Positions 41,479-50,167 of a stretch of DNA of 56,296 bases are shown one piece after another. The number at the start of each line of letters is the position of its first letter. The stretch's first letter is position 1. The stretch is from NCBI GenBank assembly GCA_035946175.1, contig DASYZQ010000041.1, positions 1 to 56,296 of the forward strand, in the 5' to 3' direction. Origin of the DNA: DASYZQ01 sp035946175 (GTDB taxonomy: Bacteria > Patescibacteriota > Saccharimonadia > Saccharimonadales > UBA4665). Below the pieces are notes generated by a model. That model saw only the letters and a program-made list of their open reading frames with translations, did no database searches and was not told where the DNA came from. A program made the translations under genes and the position numbers.

Positions 41479-42673
41479 GCAGCCAGGCTCTGGAACGAAA
41501 CTGCGCGTCGGACTTGTCGTGCCGCATATATTCATGCAGCAGGCTATCCTGCCGCAGGTTATCTTTTCGCCTGGTGTATTGGCGATTGAGCTTGCTGAAG
41601 GTTTATCACAGTGGGCTATCGACGTGCAGCTGTTTTCACCGGGTCGGGTTCAGACAGGGCTGAAGAGTATTACGGCAGATATGAGTTATTTTGAAGCCGA
41701 ATTGGCCGGGCGGGACTATGGCTATCTCGATCTACTCAAGAAACATTCTCTAACATTTGTAACGCTGGCACGCCAAGTCCAGGCTGAATTGATTGCCAAA
41801 GCGTTTGCCATGGCCAACAAAGATCAGCTTGATTTGGTGCATATTTATACTAATGAAGAGGATATTGCCTTGCCTTTCGCAAAGTTTTGCAGAAAGCCAG
41901 TCATATTCACACACCATGATCCATTTAACTTCCTGATTGGTTACAAGAACAATTTTCCTAAGCACAAAGATCTTAATTGGGTCTCCATATCCTATGCTCA
42001 ACGCAGCGGCATGCCGCCGGATACCAACTGGGTTGGTAATGTCTATCATGGGGTGCCAAAAGATATGTTTAGGCCTAATTTTGATAATGGCAGCAACTAT
42101 CTAGCATATCTGGGGAGAATTATTGAACCGAAAGGTGTGCATTTGGCTATCGAGGCCATTAAACACAATAACCAGCGCAGTAAGCAACGCTATAGTCTCA
42201 AAATTGCCGGTAAGCATTACGCGGGCTACAAAAAGGATGTCTATTGGCAACAGCATATTGCGCCCTATATCGACGGACAAGAGATTGAATATGTTGGTTT
42301 TGCCGACACCAGAGCAAAAGAAACGCTGTTACGGGGCGCCGCGGCAGTTATTATGCCGTCTTTATTTTCTGAACCGTTCGGTATGGTAGCGGTTGAGAGC
42401 CTGGCTTGCGCGACGCCGGTTATTTGTCTTGACTCGGGGGCCTTGCCGGAAATAGTACGGGATACTGAGACTGGTCTTGTGGTTCGTAAAGCCTACCAAG
42501 CGACTGGTAAGCTTGATGCAGAGGAAACTGCCCAGCGACTTGCTGCTGCAATAGATCGGGTAAAAATCATTGACAGGCGAGCTTGTTACAAAGACTTTCA
42601 GGATCGTTTTACAAGCGAGCGTATGTGTTCTGAGTATGCTGTGGTGTACCGACAGCTCGTAGCAGCCGACTAA
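41447..42673 (+). CDS. GT4-family glycosyltransferase
   Basis: 408 residues. LRVGLVVPHIF begins the first Rossmann domain. YLAYLGRIIEPKGVHLAIEAI and the EX7E motif SEPFGMVAVESLACATPVI are in the second. It is plus-strand, unlike the flanking genes, and not in the same operon as the GT4 pair at 20-22 kb. Acceptor unknown. Its stop overlaps the thyA stop from the other strand. Confidence 0.9.
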   Translation: MPTRQTRSTNKQPGSGTKLRVGLVVPHIFMQQAILPQVIFSPGVLAIELAEGLSQWAIDVQLFSPGRVQTGLKSITADMSYFEAELAGRDYGYLDLLKKHSLTFVTLARQVQAELIAKAFAMANKDQLDLVHIYTNEEDIALPFAKFCRKPVIFTHHDPFNFLIGYKNNFPKHKDLNWVSISYAQRSGMPPDTNWVGNVYHGVPKDMFRPNFDNGSNYLAYLGRIIEPKGVHLAIEAIKHNNQRSKQRYSLKIAGKHYAGYKKDVYWQQHIAPYIDGQEIEYVGFADTRAKETLLRGAAAVIMPSLFSEPFGMVAVESLACATPVICLDSGALPEIVRDTETGLVVRKAYQATGKLDAEETAQRLAAAIDRVKIIDRRACYKDFQDRFTSERMCSEYAVVYRQLVAAD

Positions 42674-43512
42674 ACAATTACCAGGTCGGTTTTAATTCGC
42701 GGATGAGCCTGATAGTTTTCAAGTACAAAGTTTTCTTCACGAAAATCGTCAATAGTTTTTACGTTACCGACGATCTTAAGCTTCGGGAAGGGGTACGGTT
42801 TACGCTGCAGCTGCTCTTTGGCTGGTTCGAGATGATTTTTATATAAGTGTGCATTACCAGCCGCAACTATGAGTTCCCGTGGCTCGGCACCGATAAGGTG
42901 TGCCACCATATGGAGGAGTAGCGCGTATTGGGCGATATTAAACGGTGCGCCCAGGAACACATCCCACGAGCGCTGATAGAGCTGCAAACGGAGCTTGCCC
43001 TTGGTGAGGTCAAACTGGAACATGGTGTGACATGGAGGTAAGCGCATGTCTCCATAATCATTAGGGTTCCAGCGTTTATCGCCGAGTTCTCCGGCGTTCC
43101 AGGCGCTGACGATGATTCCTTTCGAATCGGGATTTGTCTTGAGTTGATCGATAGCCCAAGCCAACTGGTCAAACTCGCTGCCGTCCGGCCGAAGCCAGTG
43201 TCTCCACTGGACGCCGTACACCCGTCCCAGATCATTTGAGCCTTCATGTAAAAAACCGTCCCAGTAGTAGATTTTATGATCGTGCAGGTAGTTTACATCG
43301 GAACTGCCGGATATAAACCAGAAGAGTTCGTGGAGCAGGATTTTAAATGGCATTTTCTTGGTAGTAAGCAACGGGAAGCCGTAGCGCATATCGAAACGGA
43401 TTTGAGCCCCGAAGATTGATTTAATGTCATGAATCCCACGAGTATGCTTACTCTTGCCGCTTTTCATGATGTCGGCCATAAGTTGTAAGTATTGGTATTC
43501 TGGGTGTGTCAT
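42670..43512 (-). CDS. thyA: Thymidylate synthase ThyA
   Basis: 280 residues. The nucleophilic Cys is in LPPCHTMFQFDL; QRSWDVFLGAPFNIAQYALL supplies the dUMP-binding Asn and preceding Arg/Asp; YGDMRLPPCH and LYKNHLEPAKEQL are canonical. Converts dUMP to dTMP with methylene-THF. GGAGGG lies five bases before the ATG. It ends a four-gene minus-strand run from 45603. Confidence 0.96.
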   Translation of the reverse strand: MTHPEYQYLQLMADIMKSGKSKHTRGIHDIKSIFGAQIRFDMRYGFPLLTTKKMPFKILLHELFWFISGSSDVNYLHDHKIYYWDGFLHEGSNDLGRVYGVQWRHWLRPDGSEFDQLAWAIDQLKTNPDSKGIIVSAWNAGELGDKRWNPNDYGDMRLPPCHTMFQFDLTKGKLRLQLYQRSWDVFLGAPFNIAQYALLLHMVAHLIGAEPRELIVAAGNAHLYKNHLEPAKEQLQRKPYPFPKLKIVGNVKTIDDFREENFVLENYQAHPRIKTDLVIV

Positions 43513-43536
43513 GTTATCCCTCCGATTCTGGCGTTA

Positions 43537-44520
43537 TTATACCTCAGGACGTGGCGGCAGTATCAGTCGGCGCACCTTTTTGCCGGCGTGTTCTAGCATC
43601 TGGACGGCGTAGCCGTCACTGTGATCTTCTCTGTAGACGAGTTCAGCGATGTCCGTTTCGGCGAGCATGCGGCTGCAGTGGGGGCAAGGCAGGACATTTG
43701 CAAACAGGGTCGTATTCGCCAGATCTATACACCGCTTTTGGGCGGTAATAAGCATCATCACCTCAAAGTGAATCGTGTCGTAGTAATTAAGATCATGCAT
43801 TGGGGAAAAATGCTTTTCACGTTCTGAGCCGAAATGCATAGCGTACGTTTCATAGGGGGCAATCTTGTTGTGCGAGGTGGCTAGAAGCTCATAACGCCTG
43901 CCTTTCCTGCGGCCCAGCGCTGAACCGGTCTGGAAGCTGGCATAATCGTAGGAGTGGCAGGCTGCTTCTTGGGCGAGCTCAATCATCTGTTTGTCCGTAA
44001 ATAAACCTTCGCTGGGAATTTCTGGTAATTTTGTTTCTGTTGCATAGGCTTTTGCTTCTGCTTCGTCGGCGAATGGCGAGGCCATATCAAACGGTAACCC
44101 CTGTTTGCTGAGGATGTAATATTCCGACCGTAGGTGTAACCCCCGATACCAGGACCCATTGATAAATACAATTCGCCTGAAAGCTATTTTTTCTAAAATA
44201 AAGGGGAGATCCCGTTGATTATATGTAAGCATATGCAGTTGGAATGGTGCATTTGCCTGTCGGACTCTCGTGATCACTTCTTGAACGGTTTCGGGGCGGA
44301 GCATCTTGAATTGCGGTTGCCCCTCTAAACCCGCAACGTACTTGTCCTTAGATATGCCGAGTACCAGATGGCCTTTCGGAAGATATGTCTTTATGAGCTG
44401 TGCCAAGCGTTTTTTCGATATTTCCCGTGGAGCTACTATGAAAGTAGACTTAAGCTGACGTAGTGCTTTTTTGCTTCCAAAGGCTATTTCATTCCAATCA
44501 AAGTCCATAAATTCATACAT
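43537..44520 (-). CDS. dCMP-deaminase-like protein with an N-terminal Rossmann-like domain
   Basis: 327 residues from ATG 44520, which overlaps the HIT stop in ATGTATGA (ATG 44508 is an alternative). The C-terminal half has the zinc-deaminase motifs HFEVMM (H-x-E) and LPCPHCSRML (PCxxC) and is dCMP/dCTP-deaminase-like. The N-terminal half (STFIVAPREISKKRLAQLIKTYLPKGHLVLGISKDKYV) looks like a nucleotide-binding alpha/beta domain that I cannot name. Being next to thyA suggests it supplies dUMP. Confidence 0.7.
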   Translation of the reverse strand: MYEFMDFDWNEIAFGSKKALRQLKSTFIVAPREISKKRLAQLIKTYLPKGHLVLGISKDKYVAGLEGQPQFKMLRPETVQEVITRVRQANAPFQLHMLTYNQRDLPFILEKIAFRRIVFINGSWYRGLHLRSEYYILSKQGLPFDMASPFADEAEAKAYATETKLPEIPSEGLFTDKQMIELAQEAACHSYDYASFQTGSALGRRKGRRYELLATSHNKIAPYETYAMHFGSEREKHFSPMHDLNYYDTIHFEVMMLITAQKRCIDLANTTLFANVLPCPHCSRMLAETDIAELVYREDHSDGYAVQMLEHAGKKVRRLILPPRPEV

Positions 44521-45049
44521 CTCGATACTTATTCTCAAAACGATTACCCAGCTGCACGATAGTCTTCTGTTCTTCCCTGTAAAGCCGGGCATTTTCGATG
44601 GGGGTATATTTGAGCTTTCGGTAGTGCCAGGTACTGAGATCTGGGGCATCGAACGGGATGCAGTGAAGATGTAAGTGATCAGACACAGTGCTTTGAGCAT
44701 CAATGCCGCCATCTCGCAATATGTACTGTATGCCCTTAATCTGATGTACTTTACGGATAAGTTTCTTGGCAATGTACATCATCTTGCGCATTGTTTCCCA
44801 TTCCTCGGGGGTGAGTTCTTTTGCAGAACGGACATGTCGTCTCGGGATGATCATCACGTTACCATCGATGTAGGCAAACAAAGGGACCGTCATGACTACC
44901 CCGTTTTCTTCGTAGAATATGTACTTATCTCTCAAATCGCAGAAAACGCATTTACCAACGGTTTTCCATATGTCTTCGTAGTAACCATTGATGCGGGCAT
45001 CACGGTAGTATTCTTGTTTCTTTTGCTCCTCGGTCGGCAGTTTGTTCAT
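44513..45049 (-). CDS. HIT-family nucleotide hydrolase/transferase
   Basis: 178 residues. The HIT motif is SDHLHLHCIPF (H-x-H-x-H). The upstream part has VGKCVFCDLRDKYIFYEENG with a C-x-x-C pair and the HIT strand GNVMIIPRRHV. Branch members hydrolyse dinucleoside polyphosphates or nucleoside phosphoramidates. ATGA overlap with the upstream nucleotidyltransferase gene and with the downstream gene. Confidence 0.88.
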   Translation of the reverse strand: MNKLPTEEQKKQEYYRDARINGYYEDIWKTVGKCVFCDLRDKYIFYEENGVVMTVPLFAYIDGNVMIIPRRHVRSAKELTPEEWETMRKMMYIAKKLIRKVHQIKGIQYILRDGGIDAQSTVSDHLHLHCIPFDAPDLSTWHYRKLKYTPIENARLYREEQKTIVQLGNRFENKYRDV

Positions 45050-45603
45050 CGTTCCTTGAGGGGGTCTTTTCTTAGCTCCATGAAGTCTTTGAATATGTTC
45101 CCGAGTTCGCCCCCGATAGCTCGTTGCACAATCTTGGTGGTCGACAGTGCTGTTGACTGGCGGTCAACGACGATCACTTCGCCGCCATACTTGACTACTG
45201 TCTTGTATTCTTTGGATTCTTTATAGTTGCTAGCCCAGTCTTCTCTGACTGTAATAAACACATCGGGTCGTAGTAACCCGAGTGAAGGCTGACAGCTTGG
45301 CTCTGGCAGAATGGTGACAAAGTCGACTGAGCGCAAGAACAGTAGCATTTCAGCACGTATTTTTTCATCAAGGATGGGTTTATTGGGCCCTTTGACACGG
45401 CGGATGGCGTCGTTACTACTGACACCTACGACGAGGACGTCACCATGGCCTCGAGCCTCCTCTAAATAACGGCATTGACCGACATGTAGCAAGTCCCATG
45501 ACCCAGCGGTAAAGACGATTTTCTTGTCCTTTTCTTTCAGCTGCTCATGCAGTGCCATCAGATCGCTCTGCGCGATAAGTCGTTTCTTCCACGCTGAAGT
45601 CAT
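45046..45603 (-). CDS. Cytidylyltransferase-like nucleotidyltransferase (RfaE2/TagD type)
   Basis: 185 residues. VFTAGSWDLLHVGQCRYLEEAR contains the HxGH-like nucleotide motif (H-V-G-Q) and NDAIRRVKGPNKPILDEKIRAEMLLFLRSVDFV the second family block. Enzymes of this fold make CDP-/ADP-activated alcohols or sugars. Strong Shine-Dalgarno sequence (AAGGAGGGG). First gene of a four-gene operon with HIT, deaminase-like and thyA. Confidence 0.85.
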   Translation of the reverse strand: MTSAWKKRLIAQSDLMALHEQLKEKDKKIVFTAGSWDLLHVGQCRYLEEARGHGDVLVVGVSSNDAIRRVKGPNKPILDEKIRAEMLLFLRSVDFVTILPEPSCQPSLGLLRPDVFITVREDWASNYKESKEYKTVVKYGGEVIVVDRQSTALSTTKIVQRAIGGELGNIFKDFMELRKDPLKER

Positions 45604-45693
45604 CTCCCCTCCTTACTTGTAGCTTATTTTAGCAGGTTCTTCGGAAACTGCTACTCATGGGATGATGTTTCTTATTTCAAAGTAAAGAACTGG

Positions 45694-47489
45694 TTATGAC
45701 GGTAGCGGTGCTCGGGTCCGGTCAAGAACACCTTCGCGGAAAATAGTCAACCTGCCTTGGGCCGATTCGGGTCCGTACATGTAGTCATTAATCAGTTCTT
45801 GGTACGTAGTTTTAGCTGCAATCTGGCCTTTATCAAGCATGTAAATTGAGTCGGTTTTTTTAAGTATCTCAAGAGAATGACTGACAATCAGGGTTGTTCT
45901 ATGAGCCATGAGTTTTTGCAGAGCATCAAGTATGATGCTCACGGACTCTTCGTCCAGGCCAGTAGAGGGTTCATCAAGTAGTAATATGGGGGCATTCTTC
46001 AGAAATCCCCGGGCAATAGCGATTCGCTGCTTTTGGCCACCGCTGAGCAACCTACCGTGTTCACCGACAATAGTATCAAAACCATCTGGTAATTTTTTTA
46101 TAAACTCGTAGGCGTTGGCATCAAGCGCAGCTTGCATGATCCTGGCCATCGATATCCCATCATCGGTACAAGCAATTTTAAGGTTATTTAAAATAGACGT
46201 ATTGAACAGTAGCGTGTCCTGACTAACGATAGCGAATTGTTCTCGTAGATTGGACAAAGAGAGCGTATCAATCTGTATCGAATCAATTTTAATAGTTCCC
46301 TGATTGTATTCACCGAAGCGCGGTAGCAGATTGAGCAAAGTTGTCTTGCCCACGCCACTCCGGCCAATAATACCGATCTTCTCGCCGGGTTCAATCGTCA
46401 AGGTAATATTATGAAGGACATTATGGCTCTTGTATGCTGACGACACATTTATGAACTCAATCTTCCCCTTTACATTCTGCAAGTAGTGCGTTGGTGCATG
46501 GGGTAGTGGGGTGTCATAACTGTGCAGTTGATAGACGCGTTTGGAGGCGGCAATATAGCGCCGGGCGTCGGAAATGCTGTCGCTTATGGTCTGGAGTGGG
46601 CCGTATAGGTAGGATAAGTAGGTCAAAAATACCAGTAGGTCACCGACGGTCAAACCTTTGGTGTATACTCGATCTGCGCCCAGGATTACCAGCAGAGCCA
46701 TCGCCGAAGCCGCGATGACATCATTGGTAAGTGAATATCGTTCATTGGTGACAAGATACTTCATCTGGTAGGTAAAGTTATGTTTTAATAAACGTTCGAT
46801 AAGACTTAGCTGTTTCTTTTGGGCGTTGAAAGATTGAGTCAGTTGAACATTTTCTATCGCTTCGGTCGTAAAGCTATAGAGATGGCTGGTTGATTCTTCC
46901 ACGCTCTGCGATTCATTCTCAATGCGCGGAGTGAAACGTTTAATCGAGATATAAAGAACAGGTATGACGCATAAGGCTATCAGAGTAAGCGCTGCATCGA
47001 TTTTAGTCATGACGACTACGATACCTATGATCAACAAAAACTCGTTAGCAGTTTGTTTGTTACGTCGAATATTAGTTTGCTCACATTGTCAGCCTCGGAG
47101 TTCAGGCGATAAGAATAATCACCCGTCTGCTTGTCTTCTAAATATCGTAATGGCAGATTCTGAATTTTGTCGAAGAGACTACTCATAAAAGCAAAATCGA
47201 AGCGGAACATACGTCTATGCAAGTACACGTTCTGTAAGAGCGACATGACACTCTCTAACCCGTATATGACAATAAAGCTGAGGGATACAATAAGCAGGAG
47301 ATGCGGCTTTGATAGATGGCCCAGCAACATGGGGGCCGGTATTTTTCCGAAGACAGAATCGACCAAAAGTTTAACCGGCCAGGGTTCTAGTAGCTCTAAA
47401 GACACGACGCCAATAGAAATGAAGCTTAAAAGACTTATGCCCAACGCATTCTGCGCTGCATATTGTCTAAGCCACTTGTAAAAATACAT
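45694..47489 (-). pseudogene. ABC exporter half-transporter, split by a frameshift
   Basis: Two adjacent frames (47489-47031 and 47037-45694) together form one typical fused membrane-ATPase ABC exporter of about 598 residues. The first ends ...DVTNKLLTSFC and the second resumes LLIIGIVVVMTKIDAALTLIAL. One T added to the T5 run on the minus strand (plus-strand A5 at 47036-47040) rejoins them. The ATPase half has IIGRSGVGKTT (Walker A), a signature LLSGGQKQRIAIARGF and ILLLDEPSTGLDEE (Walker B). All motifs intact, so either a very recent break or a sequencing indel. Confidence 0.85.
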
Positions 47490-47522
47490 TTGCGCCTTGA
47501 CCCTTTTCCATAAACTTCGTAG

Positions 47523-47552
47523 TTGACATGATTATACCAAAATAGTTATGAT
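47523..47552 (+). promoter_or_regulatory. Strong sigma-70-type promoter
   Basis: TTGACA (47523-47528), 18-base spacer, TATGAT (47547-47552) on the plus strand. It would give a leader of about 25 bases before the 19-residue ORF at 47583. Confidence 0.7.
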
Positions 47553-47582
47553 TACATTACTGATATAAAAAAGAGGAAAGAA

Positions 47583-47642
47583 ATGCCAAAACGCCCAAAT
47601 ATTACGCCACGGCCGAAATCATCTAAAGGAAAGTGTTGTTGA
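47583..47642 (+). CDS. Putative 19-residue basic peptide ending Cys-Cys
   Basis: ATG 47583 to TGA 47640-47642, encoding MPKRPNITPRPKSSKGKCC. Support: a good promoter upstream, a Shine-Dalgarno sequence (GAGGAAAG, two bases before the ATG) and a 14-bp hairpin starting three bases after the stop. Rich in Lys/Arg/Pro with a CC end. No family known. Short frames like this occur by chance, so moderate confidence. Confidence 0.45.
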   Translation: MPKRPNITPRPKSSKGKCC

Positions 47643-47644
47643 CT

Positions 47645-47680
47645 ATATCAGAATAGGGTCACTGCCCCCTATTCTGATAT
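47645..47680. repeat. 14-bp perfect hairpin after the peptide gene
   Basis: ATATCAGAATAGGG-TCACTGCC-CCCTATTCTGATAT: both arms match perfectly. No T-run follows directly (CTGATCTTTC), so it is not a textbook terminator. It could stop transcription weakly, protect the mRNA end, or be a recombination site. The remainder of the gap 47681-47841 has nothing recognisable. Confidence 0.6.
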
Positions 47681-47841
47681 CTGATCTTTCACCGCAGTCT
47701 GATGCCTTAAACTATTAAGCCTACCAAGCGTTCAGAGTTTTAACTTCTGGCTGTAGGCCTTGTCCTAGCATTTTAGGTCTGTTGCGTTAGGCTAAGCCCC
47801 TCCCCTACTTTGTCCGAATATAGTATAATACTACTTTCACC

Positions 47842-50148
47842 ATGATAGATGCCCTGGGACCCGCTGATGATGAGTTTGGGCCTGAACACTATCCAGTACC
47901 GGATGGTGGAGACTTTGCCTATCCTGATGCGGCTGATGATATAGGTGGCACCATGCCTGAAGCAGGTGACCTACTGCCAGATGAACCCCCTTATGACAAT
48001 ACAGCAGGAGATGGAGAAGTTAACCTTTCAGCTGCAGAAGAGCCAGTATATTCTGATGAGCCTGATAGACCAGTCCCAAAACGAGAGTCTGAACAACTAC
48101 CAGAACAGACATCTGAGGTTAGGTGGTATGAAGGCCAGGAAGAGCCAATACAATATGATGAACTTGATCCTCTGCCAGTACGGCATGCATCCGCAGAGGA
48201 GCCTGAAGCTACCCAGCCAGTACCTCCTGTTGCTACTCCACAAGTACTTGGAGGCCTTTCAATAACCAATGTAGATAGTCATAGTAGTGAACAACCAGAC
48301 CCAGACCAGGATATACCACCATCTGCTGACAGTACTGAGCCCAGACAACCTGAGCCTGATAGACCAGTCCCAAAACGAGAGTCTGAACAACTACCAGAAC
48401 AGACATCTGAGGTTAGGTGGTATGAAGGCCAGGAAGAGTCAGCAGGTGATGTAGTGGCTTCCCCGCAACCAAGCTCTGACAGAGCAGAGGAGGTGGGAGG
48501 GGGTGAAAGAGATTCTGCTCGGGCCGATAGTGAAGTGGCGGAAGCTGATGAGTCTCATCCGTATGCTACCGAACCTCCATCGACCTTTGAAGCAGAATCA
48601 GCGGCAGTTTCTGAACCCGCTGAAGCCACATCAGAACCTACACAAGAGGCCCCAGCATCCAAGCGTGGCTATACGCCATATGTGCAGCCGTATGGGCCGG
48701 ATAAGCGAGACTTGATTACTGAAGACGCCTTGTGGGCCGGTCCAGACCAAACATGGGGCACTTTAGAGATATCGGATCCACTATCTCCAGTAGAGCTGGC
48801 CCGGATTGATGGACCATCAACGGACGTGGCATCGTCAGTTGGGTTGCCCGCCCTTTCTTTGGAGGAGGCACAAGGAGGAGGAGTCGAGGATGATGAGAAT
48901 TTAATCGCAGCATATGCCGGTGGAGAAGTGCTGGTATACGAAACAGATAGCGGGACCATGGCAGAAATATATTTGTCTGATAGGGTGGTTACCGTATATA
49001 TGGTTAGAAACCCGTCCTCAGGAGTGTCGAGGTTCACCGAGATAATCATTCGGGGTGAAGAGTGGGAGCGGATTGAAACGCTTCATCTACGGCCGGACCC
49101 GGCTAGCATAGGGGGCCCCAGCAACCAGTCATATATTGTTACCGTTGGATCCTCCGGTCGAGAGCTAGACGATAGACCGCAGGGGCCTCAGCTGGCTCTG
49201 TCACTGGCCGAAGACTTGCGCGGTGACCGACGAGTTTCCGAAGATTATGGCTACGCAAACACGTCTGGCCTCGGTGCAACAGGTAACCTGGCCCGGGCGA
49301 TTCGGGCTATGGTACTAGACTACACGGAGGCGAGTATAGCCCAGTTTCTAAGGGATGAGCCTGTTCTTGCGCTGTTCTCGGGGGTACCTTTTCCCGCACC
49401 GGCTCAATCATCGTTAGCAAGACGCCTGGCTGCTCGCATAAGAGGATGGGGACTTCGTATCCACCGAGAATCATTGCAAGAGAGCGACGTTGCCTACCCT
49501 ATAACTCTCGGTCGCGGCTATGTAAAGACCGAGTTGTTATCAGAGAGTCAGGCTGATGAGCTGGCCCCAGCTATGTTCGGCTTGGTGGTTGCCGCATACA
49601 GTAATCAGTTTGAAGGGGCTGGCAGGCCTTTGCCGGAAGGTATCTTTGCGGCGAAATATAACAATCCTGATGCCATAGAACAGCTTCGCCATGATATGAT
49701 CCCTCGTAATTTCCAGAGAGACGGATCATATTACGGCATCCGTGACCCTGAAAATCCCAATCGTTTGATCAGTATGCTTAAAATTCTGCCTGGTGAACAT
49801 GTAGAAGAGCGTTTTTCTGGTATGGTTGGTATCGCCGAAATACTGACTGATCCTGAGCATCAGGGCCGTTCGTATGCAGCGTCTCTATTGCATACTTATC
49901 TGAAATATCATGCAGATCAGAATGTTCGGGTGATGCTGGAGAGTTTTGCCGGCAACGAGGTCAATGAATGGTATAGACGCCTTGGCTTTGTGGATGAACA
50001 TGCTTCAGAAGATTTTCAACTTGACAGCGAACATGCTCTCCCTATGAGGTATATGGTTACACCTGAAGGTTTTACGGTTGCCGATATGGTCAGAATCCTG
50101 GAAAGTCGTTACCCTGCTCTGGCCAATGCCGTCAGGAAAAGATCTTAA
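47842..50148 (+). CDS. Large protein with acidic repeat region and C-terminal GNAT acetyltransferase domain
   Basis: 768 residues. The first about 270 residues are acidic, Pro/Glu/Ser-rich and probably disordered, and contain an exactly duplicated block starting EPDRPVPKRESEQLPEQ (see repeat). A middle region of unknown fold follows (EVLVYETDSGTMAEIYLSDRVVTVYMV). The C-terminal about 170 residues are GNAT-like: GMVGIAEILTDPEHQGRSYAASLL is the acetyl-CoA loop (Q/R-x-x-G-x-S/A) and ENEW/NEWYRRLGFV the final motif. It would acetylate an amine of unknown identity. No signal peptide. It lies downstream of the small peptide gene. Confidence 0.7.
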   Translation: MIDALGPADDEFGPEHYPVPDGGDFAYPDAADDIGGTMPEAGDLLPDEPPYDNTAGDGEVNLSAAEEPVYSDEPDRPVPKRESEQLPEQTSEVRWYEGQEEPIQYDELDPLPVRHASAEEPEATQPVPPVATPQVLGGLSITNVDSHSSEQPDPDQDIPPSADSTEPRQPEPDRPVPKRESEQLPEQTSEVRWYEGQEESAGDVVASPQPSSDRAEEVGGGERDSARADSEVAEADESHPYATEPPSTFEAESAAVSEPAEATSEPTQEAPASKRGYTPYVQPYGPDKRDLITEDALWAGPDQTWGTLEISDPLSPVELARIDGPSTDVASSVGLPALSLEEAQGGGVEDDENLIAAYAGGEVLVYETDSGTMAEIYLSDRVVTVYMVRNPSSGVSRFTEIIIRGEEWERIETLHLRPDPASIGGPSNQSYIVTVGSSGRELDDRPQGPQLALSLAEDLRGDRRVSEDYGYANTSGLGATGNLARAIRAMVLDYTEASIAQFLRDEPVLALFSGVPFPAPAQSSLARRLAARIRGWGLRIHRESLQESDVAYPITLGRGYVKTELLSESQADELAPAMFGLVVAAYSNQFEGAGRPLPEGIFAAKYNNPDAIEQLRHDMIPRNFQRDGSYYGIRDPENPNRLISMLKILPGEHVEERFSGMVGIAEILTDPEHQGRSYAASLLHTYLKYHADQNVRVMLESFAGNEVNEWYRRLGFVDEHASEDFQLDSEHALPMRYMVTPEGFTVADMVRILESRYPALANAVRKRS
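48058..48438 (+). repeat. Perfect 87-bp direct duplication inside the GNAT gene
   Basis: Copy 1 at 48058-48144 and copy 2 at 48352-48438 are identical base for base, offset by 294 bp (98 codons, in frame). Each encodes EPDRPVPKRESEQLPEQTSE and nine further residues. The absence of even silent differences points to a recent duplication or conversion. Confidence 0.9.
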
Positions 50149-50167
50149 TGTACATTAGGGCGGGCAA

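Noticed and set aside
44521..44772. N-terminal extension of the deaminase-like gene
   Set aside because: It overlaps the HIT gene in another frame; the ATG at 44520 fits the ATGTATGA overlap.
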